From assembly GCF_025993685.1 (NCBI RefSeq), contig NZ_DAJPEN010000001.1, forward strand, positions 2,170,001 to 2,234,000: DNA of 64,000 nucleotides, written 5' to 3'. Under the pieces are notes generated by a model, which was not told the origin of the DNA, ran no database searches, and was given only the letters and a program-made list of their open reading frames with translations. The stretch's first letter is position 1, and every line of letters begins with the position of its first letter. The position numbers and the translations under genes are program-made. The DNA comes from Bacteroides mediterraneensis. Its GTDB lineage: Bacteria > Bacteroidota > Bacteroidia > Bacteroidales > Bacteroidaceae. Positions 35,078-44,103 of the stretch are shown here, in pieces.

Positions 35078-36348
35078 AAACGTATGGATACCACCTCATA
35101 TTGCACATTGTGGGTTTAGTCTTCTTCATCACCGCAGGCGTACTGGCTATTCAGCATGCACTTTTGTTCTGCAGCATTATCTGTGGACTGTTGCTGGTGG
35201 GCATCTGCTATCACTTATACCGCATCCAGATGCGTCAGACCGAAACCATGGGGCGCCTCGTGGAATGTATGAAACAGAATGACCTGGGGCAACGGGTCTG
35301 TGCGCCTTTTGCCGACCCACAGATGCAGAAACTGGCCGACGACCTTTCGCTGGCACTGAAGAATCTCCGCACCCGCATATTGGATGAGGAGGTGAAGCAC
35401 CAATACTATGAAATGCTGTTGAACAAGGTGGATACGGCCGTTCTTGTAGCCGACCGGGACAACCGGATAGAATGGATGAACAAGGCGGCCCGCGAACTGT
35501 GGGGGCATTGTGCCTTTCTGCCGGAAGAAATCAGTACCGCCGTTCGGGAAAACCGACAGGTAGCCCACCTGCAAAAGGGAGATGCCACTTTCGACCTCTC
35601 CCTATCCGTCACGCACATCCAGCTGCAAGGACGGACCTGCCGGTTAATCAGCCTGAAAAACATTCACGGGGCCTTGGAATACAAAGAAATGGAAGCCTGG
35701 CAGAAACTGATTCGGGTGCTGACGCATGAAATCATGAATTCCATCACTCCGATTATTTCCTTGGCAGACACCTTGAACGAACGGAGCCAGGAACACCCCG
35801 ACGATGCCCGTACACGCACTTATGTGCAGCAAGGATTACAAGTCATCTACCGCCGGGGAAAAGGATTGCTGGAGTTTGTGGAGAATTACCGGAAGCTGAC
35901 CCGCATTTCTGCCCCCGTCAAGGTGGAAATTCCCCTGGAACAATTCTTTACCGATTTGCAACGCCTTTATCCGGAACCGGAATTTCATTTTGAATATCCG
36001 TCTTCTCGCCTAAAATGGCTGGCCGACCGCACACAGATGGAACAAGTGTTCATCAACCTGCTGAAGAACGCCCGCGAGGCATGTGCCCATCGTCCGCATC
36101 CGGATATCTGTGTCCGCGTGAAAGCTCATGCGCAGGAGCTGGTCTTCGAAATCCATGACAACGGGGAAGGCATGCTGCCGGAGGTGACAGAGCGTATCTT
36201 TGTTCCTTTCTTCACCACCAAAAGCAACGGTTCGGGCATCGGACTCACCCTCTGCAAACAGATTGTCAGCCTGCACGGAGGACAAATCAGTGTACAAAGC
36301 ACAGCGGGGAAAGGAAGCTGTTTCCGCCTCTCTTTCCCCGCCGTATAA
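35074..36348 (+). CDS. histidine kinase partner of the sigma-54 regulator
   Basis: 424 residues using the ATG in the ATGA overlap at 35074; an ATG three codons upstream is also in frame. Two N-terminal helices (about 7-25 and 30-47) are joined by only a few residues, so there is no periplasmic sensor domain. Then come a HAMP-like linker, a PAS domain (about 108-200, NKVDTAVLVADRDNRIEWMN), H-box with H218 (LTHEIMNSITP), N-box (INLLKNAREA), and G-boxes (HDNGEGM, GSGIGLTL). It is NtrB-like and complete. Sensing is probably intramembrane or through the PAS domain. Translationally coupled to the regulator. Confidence 0.94.
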   Translation: MKTYGYHLILHIVGLVFFITAGVLAIQHALLFCSIICGLLLVGICYHLYRIQMRQTETMGRLVECMKQNDLGQRVCAPFADPQMQKLADDLSLALKNLRTRILDEEVKHQYYEMLLNKVDTAVLVADRDNRIEWMNKAARELWGHCAFLPEEISTAVRENRQVAHLQKGDATFDLSLSVTHIQLQGRTCRLISLKNIHGALEYKEMEAWQKLIRVLTHEIMNSITPIISLADTLNERSQEHPDDARTRTYVQQGLQVIYRRGKGLLEFVENYRKLTRISAPVKVEIPLEQFFTDLQRLYPEPEFHFEYPSSRLKWLADRTQMEQVFINLLKNAREACAHRPHPDICVRVKAHAQELVFEIHDNGEGMLPEVTERIFVPFFTTKSNGSGIGLTLCKQIVSLHGGQISVQSTAGKGSCFRLSFPAV

Positions 36349-36365
36349 TCAAATTTTACAAAGAC

Positions 36366-37517
36366 TTATTTCATAACCCATTGCAGGCAGACCGGCTTAT
36401 CGGTGTGGATGGTCTTTCCTGTATCCTGCAAGAGACCGGTTTCTGCATCACGGGCAAATACCTGAATCTCGTTGGTATCCCGACAAGCTACCAGCAAGTA
36501 CTTGCCATTGGGCGTAATCGTGAAGTTACGGGGATGAATACCCGTCAGCTGATAACCGACCTTCGTCAGGGTTCCGTCGGCAGGAGACACCTTGAAAATG
36601 GCCACTCCATCCGCCTTCAGACGGTTGGAAGCATACAAAAACTTCCCGTCGGGTGAAAGATGGATATCGGCACTTCCCTTCGCGCCTACCGTATCTGCCT
36701 TGATGACCTGCTGCTGCGTTAAGGTCTTTCCATCGTATGAAAATACCACGACTTCTCCTGAAAGTTCTGTCAACAGATAGGCATGTTTCCCTTGCTTGTC
36801 GAAACAAGCGTGACGCGGACCGGAGCCCGGTGCCAGTTCAATGTCAAAAGCGGCAGCCTCATCCAGCAAATCAGTTCCCTGTGTACCGGAAGCCTGTTTC
36901 ACCGGAAACGCGTGGATACGGTCGGTACCTAAATCATTCGCTAAAAGAAGTTTGCCGTCGGGCGTGAAATATACGCAATGCAAGTGAGGCTGGTCCTGAC
37001 GTTCCTTATCGGCTCCTTTTCCCTGAAAAGCAATGGCATGCCCCTCTCCCAGACTACCATTCGCCAGACGGGAAAAGACGGTGATATTGGCTCCCATGTA
37101 ATTGGCCGTCAGCACGAATCTCCCGTCCGGACTCACTGTGATGTAACACGGTGACGCTCCTTCGGTCGACTGGCTGTTCACCAGCGACAGACTGGCGGTC
37201 AAGGAATCCAAGGCCAAGGCGTTGGCCGTAAAACCTTTCTCGGTTTCTCCCACGGCATACACGTGTGTACCGTCCTGATCTGGTACCAGGTAAGAAGGAT
37301 TCTCAATTCCCGACAAGGCACTGGCCTGTACAGCATCGCCTGTCTCCTGATTGAAGCGATATACTTTCACCCCTTCCTGGTCGGCTTTTGCATAGCTGCC
37401 CACCAGCATCAGCAACGTGTCTGCCTCATGAGTTACACTTGTTTTCTGCTCACTCTTTCCGGCGCAGGCTCCCATCAGGATACCGCCCACACACAATGAC
37501 ATTAAAATCTGTTTCAT
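36366..37517 (-). CDS. lactonase-family seven-bladed beta-propeller lipoprotein
   Basis: 383 residues with a lipoprotein signal (LMSLCVGGILMGACAGKSEQ, Cys at about 18). Repeated blades carry the YbhE/Lactonase_7 pattern: GENPSYL-like segments, SPDGRFVLTANYMGANITVF, SPDGKFLYASNRLKADGVAI, TPNGKYLLVACRDTNEIQVF. Length matches 6-phosphogluconolactonase propellers (340-390), but the lipid anchor and signal place this one in the envelope, so a sugar-lactone or unknown role outside the cytoplasm is more likely than the pentose phosphate step. It follows the flavodoxin-ferredoxin gene by 13 bases. Confidence 0.88.
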   Translation of the reverse strand: MKQILMSLCVGGILMGACAGKSEQKTSVTHEADTLLMLVGSYAKADQEGVKVYRFNQETGDAVQASALSGIENPSYLVPDQDGTHVYAVGETEKGFTANALALDSLTASLSLVNSQSTEGASPCYITVSPDGRFVLTANYMGANITVFSRLANGSLGEGHAIAFQGKGADKERQDQPHLHCVYFTPDGKLLLANDLGTDRIHAFPVKQASGTQGTDLLDEAAAFDIELAPGSGPRHACFDKQGKHAYLLTELSGEVVVFSYDGKTLTQQQVIKADTVGAKGSADIHLSPDGKFLYASNRLKADGVAIFKVSPADGTLTKVGYQLTGIHPRNFTITPNGKYLLVACRDTNEIQVFARDAETGLLQDTGKTIHTDKPVCLQWVMK

Positions 37518-37530
37518 CTTAGATTTACGG

Positions 37531-38292
37531 TTATTTTAATAAAGAATTCAAATACTGTCCCTTCTTCTGCGTCAGCTTGCCATAACATACTGCATGCTTC
37601 GGACAATGGTGGTAACAAGCCTGACACATCGCACAACGGCTGCCCCATTGTGGCCGTCCTTCTACCATACGGATATTCTCCAATGGACAATTTTTGGCAC
37701 AAAGTCCGCAACTGATACATGCTTCCGATGCATAAAACTTTTTCGGACGGATCATGAAACGGTTGAACATCGGACGTACCACATACGTTTTCAGCCAAGG
37801 CACACTTCCTTCATGGCAATCAAATCCCTCTTCCCGTCGGATAATCCTCCGGCTGAGATTTTCCACTCTGCTGGGAGCCTGCTTCAACTTACGAGCTGCC
37901 AGTTCCGGTTCATCCACATCAAATCCCGACATACAAACGTATGTGTTGGGCATCATCACCGAAAAGCCAGCCTTGCAACGCCATCCCCGCCGAGCCGCAG
38001 CCCGCGCAAACACCTGCGCCGTCTTTCCCGTATCATCACCACAGGTACAGACAAAATACAGGTAATCAGGCACTCCCTTCAATTCCAACTTAGCCAGTGC
38101 TTCCAATACCACCGGAGGAGGTCCCCACGAATAAACCGGAAACACAAAACCCAGCGTTCCATCTGAAGACTGCGGGAAGTCCGGTTTTCCGTTCAGTAAA
38201 TCCGTCAATTTATATACAGAATCCTGCAAATACTCTCCCAATTTCCGGGCCACCCATTCCGAATTTCCCGTTCCAGAAAAATAAAAAATCAT
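37531..38292 (-). CDS. EFR1-type flavodoxin-ferredoxin fusion protein
   Basis: 254 residues from the Met of MIFYFSGTGNSEWVARKLGE. The open frame continues 21 codons upstream into the dispersed repeat, so that part was dropped. The N-terminal flavodoxin fold has FMN loop SGTGNS and VFPVYSWGPP. The C-terminal half holds two 4Fe-4S motifs, CISCGLCAKNCP and CAMCQACYHHCP. It acts as a cytoplasmic electron carrier for anaerobic redox reactions. The partner is unknown. No clear promoter is visible. Confidence 0.92.
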   Translation of the reverse strand: MIFYFSGTGNSEWVARKLGEYLQDSVYKLTDLLNGKPDFPQSSDGTLGFVFPVYSWGPPPVVLEALAKLELKGVPDYLYFVCTCGDDTGKTAQVFARAAARRGWRCKAGFSVMMPNTYVCMSGFDVDEPELAARKLKQAPSRVENLSRRIIRREEGFDCHEGSVPWLKTYVVRPMFNRFMIRPKKFYASEACISCGLCAKNCPLENIRMVEGRPQWGSRCAMCQACYHHCPKHAVCYGKLTQKKGQYLNSLLK

Positions 38293-38329
38293 ACGAATCC
38301 TATTACGTTCAACGTTCACATACAAATAA

Positions 38330-38420
38330 GGCGAAGAACCTTGACTCTGATACATCCAAGATTCTTCGCCCTAGAAAAAGGAGAAGCCGTACCCGAGGCG
38401 TGACGAAACTCCGAATGACA
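38330..38420. repeat. dispersed intergenic repeat with hairpin
   Basis: A near-perfect 14-base stem (GGCGAAGAACCTTG at 38330-38343, CAAGATTCTTCGCC at 38357-38370, one G-T wobble) is followed by a stretch whose minus strand contains GTCATTCGGAGTTTCGTC. The pairing of a 'GTCATTC-GGAG' element with a 'GAAGAATCTTGG' element resembles short dispersed repeats common in Bacteroidetes intergenic DNA. From 38421 to 38607 nothing else is recognised; an open frame there ends with aromatic, barrel-like residues but has no credible start. Confidence 0.5.
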
Positions 38421-38610
38421 GGTTTTGAGTGCCCCCCTTCCTTTGTAATCCACCGGCATAAATGCTACCCGAAGGCGTGGCCCGCCATTGGAAGAAGACG
38501 CTTGTCTCGGTATTTCTTATAATTTGATGAGTTTCCCGATTCTGCAAGTACGGCTTCAATTTTGTATGACAAATATACGACAATAATTTGAATCTGCAAA
38601 GAGATTGCAT

Positions 38611-38643
38611 AAAAAAAGGATGCCATTTTATGTGGCATCCTTT
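38611..38643 (-). terminator. intrinsic terminator of the rpmI-rplT operon
   Basis: A perfect 11-pair stem (38615-38625 with 38633-38643) and 7-base loop is followed on the minus strand by a seven-T run. It starts 28 bases after the rplT stop. Confidence 0.9.
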
Positions 38644-38671
38644 ATACGTTGTCTCCGTTTCCGGAAGAGAA

Positions 38672-39022
38672 TTAAGCAGCTTTAGCTTTAGCAACTACAG
38701 CCTTGAAAGCTTCCGGATGGTTCATGGCTAAGTCAGCCAACACCTTACGGTTGATTTCAATACCTGCTTTGTGCAATGCACCCATCAACTTAGAGTAAGA
38801 CATACCTTCCAGACGAGCAGCTGCGTTGATACGCTGAATCCACAATGCGCGGAAGTTGCGTTTTTTGTTCTTACGGTCGCGGTATGCATAAGTCAAACCT
38901 TTTTCCCAAGTATTCTTAGCAACGGTCCAAACGTTCTTTCTTGCACCAAAATAACCTCTGGTTAAACCTAAAATTTTCTTTCTTTTTGCTCTAGAAGCAA
39001 CGTGATTTACTGATCTTGGCAT
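38672..39022 (-). CDS. rplT: 50S ribosomal protein L20
   Basis: 116 residues, the normal L20 length, with hallmark segments RSVNHVASRAKRKKILGLTR, GYFGARKN and LWIQRINAAARLEGMSYSKL. It binds 23S rRNA and is essential for early 50S assembly. Last gene of the thrS-infC-rpmI-rplT set. The 106-base gap after rpmI is longer than usual for this pair. In other bacteria L20 represses its operon; no matching leader can be proven here. Confidence 0.98.
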   Translation of the reverse strand: MPRSVNHVASRAKRKKILGLTRGYFGARKNVWTVAKNTWEKGLTYAYRDRKNKKRNFRALWIQRINAAARLEGMSYSKLMGALHKAGIEINRKVLADLAMNHPEAFKAVVAKAKAA

Positions 39023-39128
39023 AGTTTTTTAATTCTTTTTGAATGATAGCGCCGATATTTCACAACCGGACTTGAGGCTAATGCATTCGGTTAATAATTT
39101 AAATGATACGTGTACGCTCTCGTAAAGA

Positions 39129-39326
39129 TTAACGCATGCACAGAAGTTCCTTTACCTGGTTCAAGTTAGCATTGTCTACTAAGCCCATGTGGCAAAGGTT
39201 TCTTTTCTGCTTTTTAGTCTTCTTAGTCAGAATGTGACTGTGAAAAGCGTGCTTTCTTTTGATTTTACCTGTTCCGGTAAGAGTGAATCTTTTTTTAGCA
39301 CCGGAGTTAGTCTTGATCTTTGGCAT
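39129..39326 (-). CDS. rpmI: 50S ribosomal protein L35
   Basis: 65 residues: MPKIKTNSGAKKRFTLTGTG then KRKHAFHSHILTKKTKKQKR, the canonical L35 sequence and length. It lies between infC and rplT as in most bacteria. It is a structural protein of the large subunit that contacts 23S rRNA. Confidence 0.98.
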   Translation of the reverse strand: MPKIKTNSGAKKRFTLTGTGKIKRKHAFHSHILTKKTKKQKRNLCHMGLVDNANLNQVKELLCMR

Positions 39327-39396
39327 CTTGTTAAATTTTTAATTATTATTATTCAACGTGGCAACGCACTATACCGGCGCGTTACGCACTTTTTTT

Positions 39397-39978
39397 TCAT
39401 TCTTTCGGTTCAACCGGTTTGGCAGCTTCAGGTTTGGCCGCTTTCTTCGGAGTTCCTGCTTTCTTCGGAGACAACGATATCGTCATTCTTTTTCCTTCGA
39501 GCAACGGCATCTGTTCTACCTTTGCATAGTCTTCCAAGTCGTTGGCAAAACGGAGCAACAAGACTTCACCCTGTTCCTTAAACAAGATGGAACGTCCCTT
39601 GAAGAACACGTATGCCTTCACCTTATCTCCATCCTGCAAGAAACCGATGGCATGCTTCAGCTTGAAATTATAATCGTGTTCATCCGTCTGAGGTCCGAAA
39701 CGGATTTCCTTCACGTTCACCTTCACCTGTTTTGCCTTCTGTTCCTTTGCGCGTTTTTTCAACTGGTAAAGGAACTTAGAATAATCTATAATTCTACAAA
39801 CTGGAGGAACGGCATTAGGTGAAATTTCGACCAAGTCGGCTTCATGTTCTTCCGCAAGTTTTAAAGCCTGCGCAATCGGATATACAGCCGATTCAATATC
39901 ATCTCCCACAATACGTACTTCTTTGGCGCGAATCTGTTCGTTGATTCGATGTTGCCCTTTTAACGTGTCATTTTTCAT
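39397..39978 (-). CDS. infC: translation initiation factor IF-3
   Basis: 193 residues. The IF3-N domain begins at about residue 10 (INEQIRAKEVRIVGDD), and the IF3-C domain contains VKEIRFGPQTDEHDYNFKLK and GDKVKAYVFFKGR. A Lys/Pro/Ala-rich tail (KKAGTPKKAAKPEAAKP) extends beyond the standard end, as is usual in Bacteroidetes. The start here is ATG rather than the rare AUU used in enterobacteria, so that form of autoregulation is not expected. IF-3 controls start-codon fidelity on the 30S subunit. Confidence 0.98.
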   Translation of the reverse strand: MKNDTLKGQHRINEQIRAKEVRIVGDDIESAVYPIAQALKLAEEHEADLVEISPNAVPPVCRIIDYSKFLYQLKKRAKEQKAKQVKVNVKEIRFGPQTDEHDYNFKLKHAIGFLQDGDKVKAYVFFKGRSILFKEQGEVLLLRFANDLEDYAKVEQMPLLEGKRMTISLSPKKAGTPKKAAKPEAAKPVEPKE

Positions 39979-40026
39979 TAAAAATAGTGTCTTCCTTGTT
40001 TGTTTCTTGAATTATAAATTAATATT

Positions 40027-40072
40027 GAAAAATCCGTTTGCAGCATCCTTTTTTGTCAGGGGCTGCAAACGG
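40027..40072 (-). terminator. hairpin with T-run between thrS and infC
   Basis: On the minus strand CCGTTTGCAGC (40072-40062) pairs perfectly with GCTGCAAACGG (40044-40034), and ATTTTTC follows. It starts nine bases after the thrS stop and about 50 bases before infC. It may attenuate read-through from thrS into infC-rpmI-rplT. The half-stem word TTTGCAGCC is repeated just in front of it, which allows a competing fold. Confidence 0.7.
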
Positions 40073-40080
40073 CTGCAAAT

Positions 40081-42021
40081 TTACCATTTATTTATCATAT
40101 TATGAACTTCTTCTGCAATATTTTTTGCAAAATCTTCGATTTTCATGGTTCCTTTGTCTCCTTCACCCTGCTTACGTACGGCTACTTCACCATTTTCGGC
40201 TTCTTTTTCGCCCACAACCAGCATGTAAGGAATACGTTTCATTTCATTGTCGCGAATCTTACGACCAATCTTTTCGTTACGGTCGTCCACGATGGCACGG
40301 ATGTCGTATTTCTTCAAATCCTGACGAACCTTGTCGGCGTAGTCGTTGAATTTTTCAGAGATAGGCAGGATGGCCACCTGATCCGGAGTCAGCCACAACG
40401 GGAACTTACCGGCTGTATGTTCAATCAATACGGCAACAAAGCGTTCCATTGAACCGAACGGTGCACGGTGAATCATTACCGGGCGATGTTTCTGGTTGTC
40501 AGAACCCATGTATTCCAGCTGGAAGCGTTCCGGCAAGTTGTAGTCTACCTGAATGGTACCCAGCTGCCAACGACGTCCGATGGCATCCTTCACCATAAAG
40601 TCCAGCTTCGGACCGTAGAATGCAGCTTCACCGTATTCTACTTTGGCTTTCAGTCCTTTTTCTTCGCAAGCTTCTACGATGGCACGTTCAGCCTTTTCCC
40701 AGTTCTCATCGCTACCGATATATTTTTCACGGTTCACCTTGTCACGCAAAGAAATCTGTGCTTCAAAGTTTTCCAGTCCCATGGAAGTGAATACGATAGA
40801 GATGATGTCCATCACACGGAGGAATTCATCCTTCACCTGGTCCGGACGGCAGAAGATGTGCGCATCATCCTGCGTAAAGCTACGTACACGAGTCAATCCG
40901 TGCAACTCCCCACTCTGTTCGTAACGGCAAACCGTACCAAATTCTGCGATACGCAACGGCAGGTCACGATAAGAACGCGGAGAGTTCTTGTAAATCATAC
41001 AGTGATGCGGGCAGTTCATCGGTTTCAGGAAGTACTCTTCCCCTTCTTCCGGAGTGTGGATAGGCTGGAAAGAATCCTTGCCATATTTCGCATAGTGTCC
41101 GGAAGTGACATACAACAGCTTGTTGCCAATCGGCGGACACATCACTTCCTGATAGTCGTAACGTGACTGGATGCGACGCAAAAAATCCTGCAGGCGGATA
41201 CGCAGTGCAGTACCTTTCGGCAACCACATCGGAAGTCCCTTACCTACCGTATCCGAGAACATGAACAAATCCATTTCCTTACCAATCTTACGGTGGTCAC
41301 GTTTCTTGGCTTCTTCCAGCATCACCAGGTATTCATCCAACATTTTTTTCTTCGGGAAAGTAATACCGTAGATACGGGTCATCTGCTTGCGGTCTTCCTG
41401 TCCTCTCCAGTAGGCACCGGCCACCGACAACAGCTTGATGGCCTTGATCGGAGCAGTAGAAAGCAAGTGCGGGCCACGGCACAAGTCTGTAAACGCACCC
41501 TGCGTATAAGTAGTGATGTGACCGTCTTCCAGTTCGGAAATCAGTTCACACTTGTAAGTTTCTCCTCTTTCACCAAACATCTTCAGCGCATCATCTTTCG
41601 AGATGTTCTGACGAACCAGTTCCTCTTTCTTGGCAGCCAGTTCAGCCATTTTCTTTTCAATGGCAGGCAGGTCGCCTTCCTTGATGACAGCTTCACCCGG
41701 ATCTACGTCATAATAGAATCCGTTTTCAATGGCCGGACCGATACCGAACTGAATGCCCGGATACAATTCCTGCAGCGCTTCAGCCAGCAAGTGTGCACTT
41801 GTGTGCCAGAAGGCATGCTTACCTTCTTCGTCATCCCATTTATAAAGAACGAAGTTTGCATCTTCGTTGATAGGGCGATTCAAATCTACAGTTTCGCCGT
41901 TTACTCCACATGCCAGCACATCCTGTGCCAGACGGGAACTGATGCTTTCTGCAATCTGCAGACCCGTAACTCCTTCATTGTATTCACGAACAGAGCCATC
42001 AGGAAAAGTTATCTTAACCAT
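40081..42021 (-). CDS. thrS: threonyl-tRNA synthetase
   Basis: 646 residues, the standard length. TGS domain (about 1-60), editing domain with HTSAHLLAEA (HxxxH zinc-like motif), class II catalytic core with the zinc-site region MNCPHHCMIYK, motif 2 (FGTVCRYEQSGELHGLTRVR), motif 3 (HRAPFGSMERF) and a C-terminal anticodon-binding domain (VAILPISEKFNDYADKV). It charges tRNA(Thr) and edits Ser-tRNA(Thr). It leads the infC-rpmI-rplT group and has its own promoter box. Confidence 0.98.
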   Translation of the reverse strand: MVKITFPDGSVREYNEGVTGLQIAESISSRLAQDVLACGVNGETVDLNRPINEDANFVLYKWDDEEGKHAFWHTSAHLLAEALQELYPGIQFGIGPAIENGFYYDVDPGEAVIKEGDLPAIEKKMAELAAKKEELVRQNISKDDALKMFGERGETYKCELISELEDGHITTYTQGAFTDLCRGPHLLSTAPIKAIKLLSVAGAYWRGQEDRKQMTRIYGITFPKKKMLDEYLVMLEEAKKRDHRKIGKEMDLFMFSDTVGKGLPMWLPKGTALRIRLQDFLRRIQSRYDYQEVMCPPIGNKLLYVTSGHYAKYGKDSFQPIHTPEEGEEYFLKPMNCPHHCMIYKNSPRSYRDLPLRIAEFGTVCRYEQSGELHGLTRVRSFTQDDAHIFCRPDQVKDEFLRVMDIISIVFTSMGLENFEAQISLRDKVNREKYIGSDENWEKAERAIVEACEEKGLKAKVEYGEAAFYGPKLDFMVKDAIGRRWQLGTIQVDYNLPERFQLEYMGSDNQKHRPVMIHRAPFGSMERFVAVLIEHTAGKFPLWLTPDQVAILPISEKFNDYADKVRQDLKKYDIRAIVDDRNEKIGRKIRDNEMKRIPYMLVVGEKEAENGEVAVRKQGEGDKGTMKIEDFAKNIAEEVHNMINKW

Positions 42022-42053
42022 AGTCTTTATAGTGTTAATCTGTTATTGAGACG

Positions 42054-42061
42054 CAAAAATA
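42054..42061 (-). promoter_or_regulatory. -7 box upstream of thrS
   Basis: The minus strand reads TATTTTTG then C, matching TAnnTTTG. It lies 33 bases before the thrS start in the 75-base gap after the TPR gene, so thrS can be transcribed apart from the upstream ruvX-def-TPR genes. Confidence 0.5.
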
Positions 42062-42096
42062 TAAACTTTTTAATTAAAGAAGAAAATTGCATTCAT

Positions 42097-44103
42097 TTAT
42101 TTCTCCTCCACCGCAGTAAATCGCTTGATAATGTTGTACGCAGAGAAAATTCCCAACTCGCCGGCCTTACTCAAATCCTGAATACCCTGCCGGTTGTTAC
42201 CCAGAAAGATATTCGTCAGCCCGCGGTTGAAATACGCATCCGCGAAACGTGGATCCAGCTCAATGGCCTTGTTGTAATCCACCAGTGCAGCCCGGTAGTC
42301 TTTCATCACGGCCAGAATATTTCCTCTGTTATAATATGCATACACAAAGTCGGGAGCCAGCTCAATCACACGGTCCAAGTCCTCACGTACCTTGTTATAG
42401 TCATACGAACGCACCTGCAAGTCCTTGTTGTTATCCACTGTTTCCACTTCATACTTCCGGTCGCGCTTGCGGTATTCCAACTGTTTGTAGTAAATCAGCG
42501 CACGACTGAAGTAGGCCGGGAAGAAAGTAGAATCACAACGGATGGCATCATCCAAATCCTTCAACGCGTTATCAAAGTCCTGCACCAAATAGAAATCAAG
42601 CGCACGCGCATAGTAATGCAACACATCATTCGGTTCCTTCACGATGGCAGCCGTCTGTTCATCAATAGATGCGAAATGCTGTTTCACCTGCTCTTCCGAG
42701 AGCGAAGCCTCGTTGTTCGTAATCAGCAGACGATGTGGAAGAGCCCCACGGGCATTCATATCGTCGATACCTTTATAATAATTGACCTGACGTTTCACTT
42801 CTTCCGGACGCTCGTAATAGCTCAACGCAAACATAGGCTGCGGCAAGATGGTCACATTCCGATCCTGCACCCGACCCCGATAGTCCGTCTTGTAACGGTC
42901 GTCCTCCGCATCGTTGTCGGCCACCACAATCTTACGGTAATTCTCCACATTCTTGTCCGATTTCTTACGCGTCTTGTCCGCCGAAGCCGTCTGCTTCTTT
43001 GTTCCGTTCTGCGATTCAATCTGTGCTTTCAGCACCTTGAACTCATCGGCATCCGCACCTTTCAAGTCGCCCACTTTCCGTCTGGCTTGCGCACGATACT
43101 GATAACCGGCCAGGAAGTTCGGATACTCCTTCAGCACCGCCGAATAATCCTCGATGGCCCCCGGATAATCCCCCGTACGGTCACGCAACAGTCCTCGGTT
43201 GAACCTGGCCATCAGGTTGTCGGGTTCCATTTTGAGCACAAAGTCGAAGTCCTCAATGGCACGGTTGTCATCTCCCACCTGCGCACGCAACAGACCACGG
43301 TTGTAGTGACCGATGAAATTATTCCGGTCCACATCCAATGCCAAATCATAGTCCGACATGGCTCCGCGCAGATTATTTTGGTGATAACGAGCCAGCGCAC
43401 GATTGATATACACGCCCGCATTGCGCACCGAAAGACGGATGGCCTCCGTCAGGTCCGCTTCCGCATCCTTGTACTTTCCACGCTGCAGGAACAGCATACC
43501 TCTTGACGACCATGTGTCCGGATTGTAACGGTCCATTTCAATCGCCTTGTCAGCATCCGTCATGGCCTGCAACGTATCCTTCTGCTTCAATGACACCTCC
43601 GTACGCATCAGATACGCATCCGTATAACGAGGAGAGATACGAATCAGCGTATCCAAGTCGGCCCGTGCTTGTGCATACTCTTCCTCATGCATCCGGCAAA
43701 GTGCCAAGTTGTGCCACAGGCTGATATTCTCCGGATCCATTTCCAAGGCCTTCCGGTAATCCTGGATAGCCCCTTGATAATTCTGCTGCCGGATACGCGA
43801 GATACCCCGCACCTGATACGCATTGACCACGAACGGGTTGCGTTGCAACGCTTCCGAACAGTCGGCTTCCGCTCCCTGATAATCGTCCAGGTTCATCTTG
43901 GCCAGCCCGCGATAGAAATACGGCTCTGCCAGATAAGGCTTCACCCCAATCACCTGATTAAAGTACTGGATAGAGAGGACATAATCCTCGAAATAAAGTG
44001 CATTTTTCCCGATGGTCATCACCCTGTCCGTATTAATCTGACACAGGGCAGCCATCGGGAAAAACATACCTATATATAATATGTATAGGAATCTTCTGAT
44101 CAT
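42097..44103 (-). CDS. exported multi-TPR protein
   Basis: 668 residues with a signal peptide (FLYILYIGMFFPMAALCQ) and roughly a dozen tetratricopeptide repeats (for example NYQGAIQDYRKALEMDPENI, DYRAALVDYNKAIELDPRFA) in two blocks, residues ~25-345 and ~490-655, separated by a charged, low-similarity linker (~370-480). It is a periplasmic or surface protein-interaction scaffold; partner unknown. Its start overlaps the def stop by four bases (ATGA), so translation is coupled to peptide deformylase, an arrangement I have no functional explanation for. Confidence 0.9.
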   Translation of the reverse strand: MIRRFLYILYIGMFFPMAALCQINTDRVMTIGKNALYFEDYVLSIQYFNQVIGVKPYLAEPYFYRGLAKMNLDDYQGAEADCSEALQRNPFVVNAYQVRGISRIRQQNYQGAIQDYRKALEMDPENISLWHNLALCRMHEEEYAQARADLDTLIRISPRYTDAYLMRTEVSLKQKDTLQAMTDADKAIEMDRYNPDTWSSRGMLFLQRGKYKDAEADLTEAIRLSVRNAGVYINRALARYHQNNLRGAMSDYDLALDVDRNNFIGHYNRGLLRAQVGDDNRAIEDFDFVLKMEPDNLMARFNRGLLRDRTGDYPGAIEDYSAVLKEYPNFLAGYQYRAQARRKVGDLKGADADEFKVLKAQIESQNGTKKQTASADKTRKKSDKNVENYRKIVVADNDAEDDRYKTDYRGRVQDRNVTILPQPMFALSYYERPEEVKRQVNYYKGIDDMNARGALPHRLLITNNEASLSEEQVKQHFASIDEQTAAIVKEPNDVLHYYARALDFYLVQDFDNALKDLDDAIRCDSTFFPAYFSRALIYYKQLEYRKRDRKYEVETVDNNKDLQVRSYDYNKVREDLDRVIELAPDFVYAYYNRGNILAVMKDYRAALVDYNKAIELDPRFADAYFNRGLTNIFLGNNRQGIQDLSKAGELGIFSAYNIIKRFTAVEEK

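Noticed and set aside
38371..38694. 107-codon leftward frame ending in aromatic, barrel-like residues
   Set aside because: It overlaps the rplT terminator and end of rplT and covers the dispersed repeat. No signal peptide or plausible start, so it was not called as an outer-membrane protein remnant.
41293..43506. 737-codon rightward open frame
   Set aside because: Antisense to thrS and the TPR gene; no domain and composition typical of a shadow frame.
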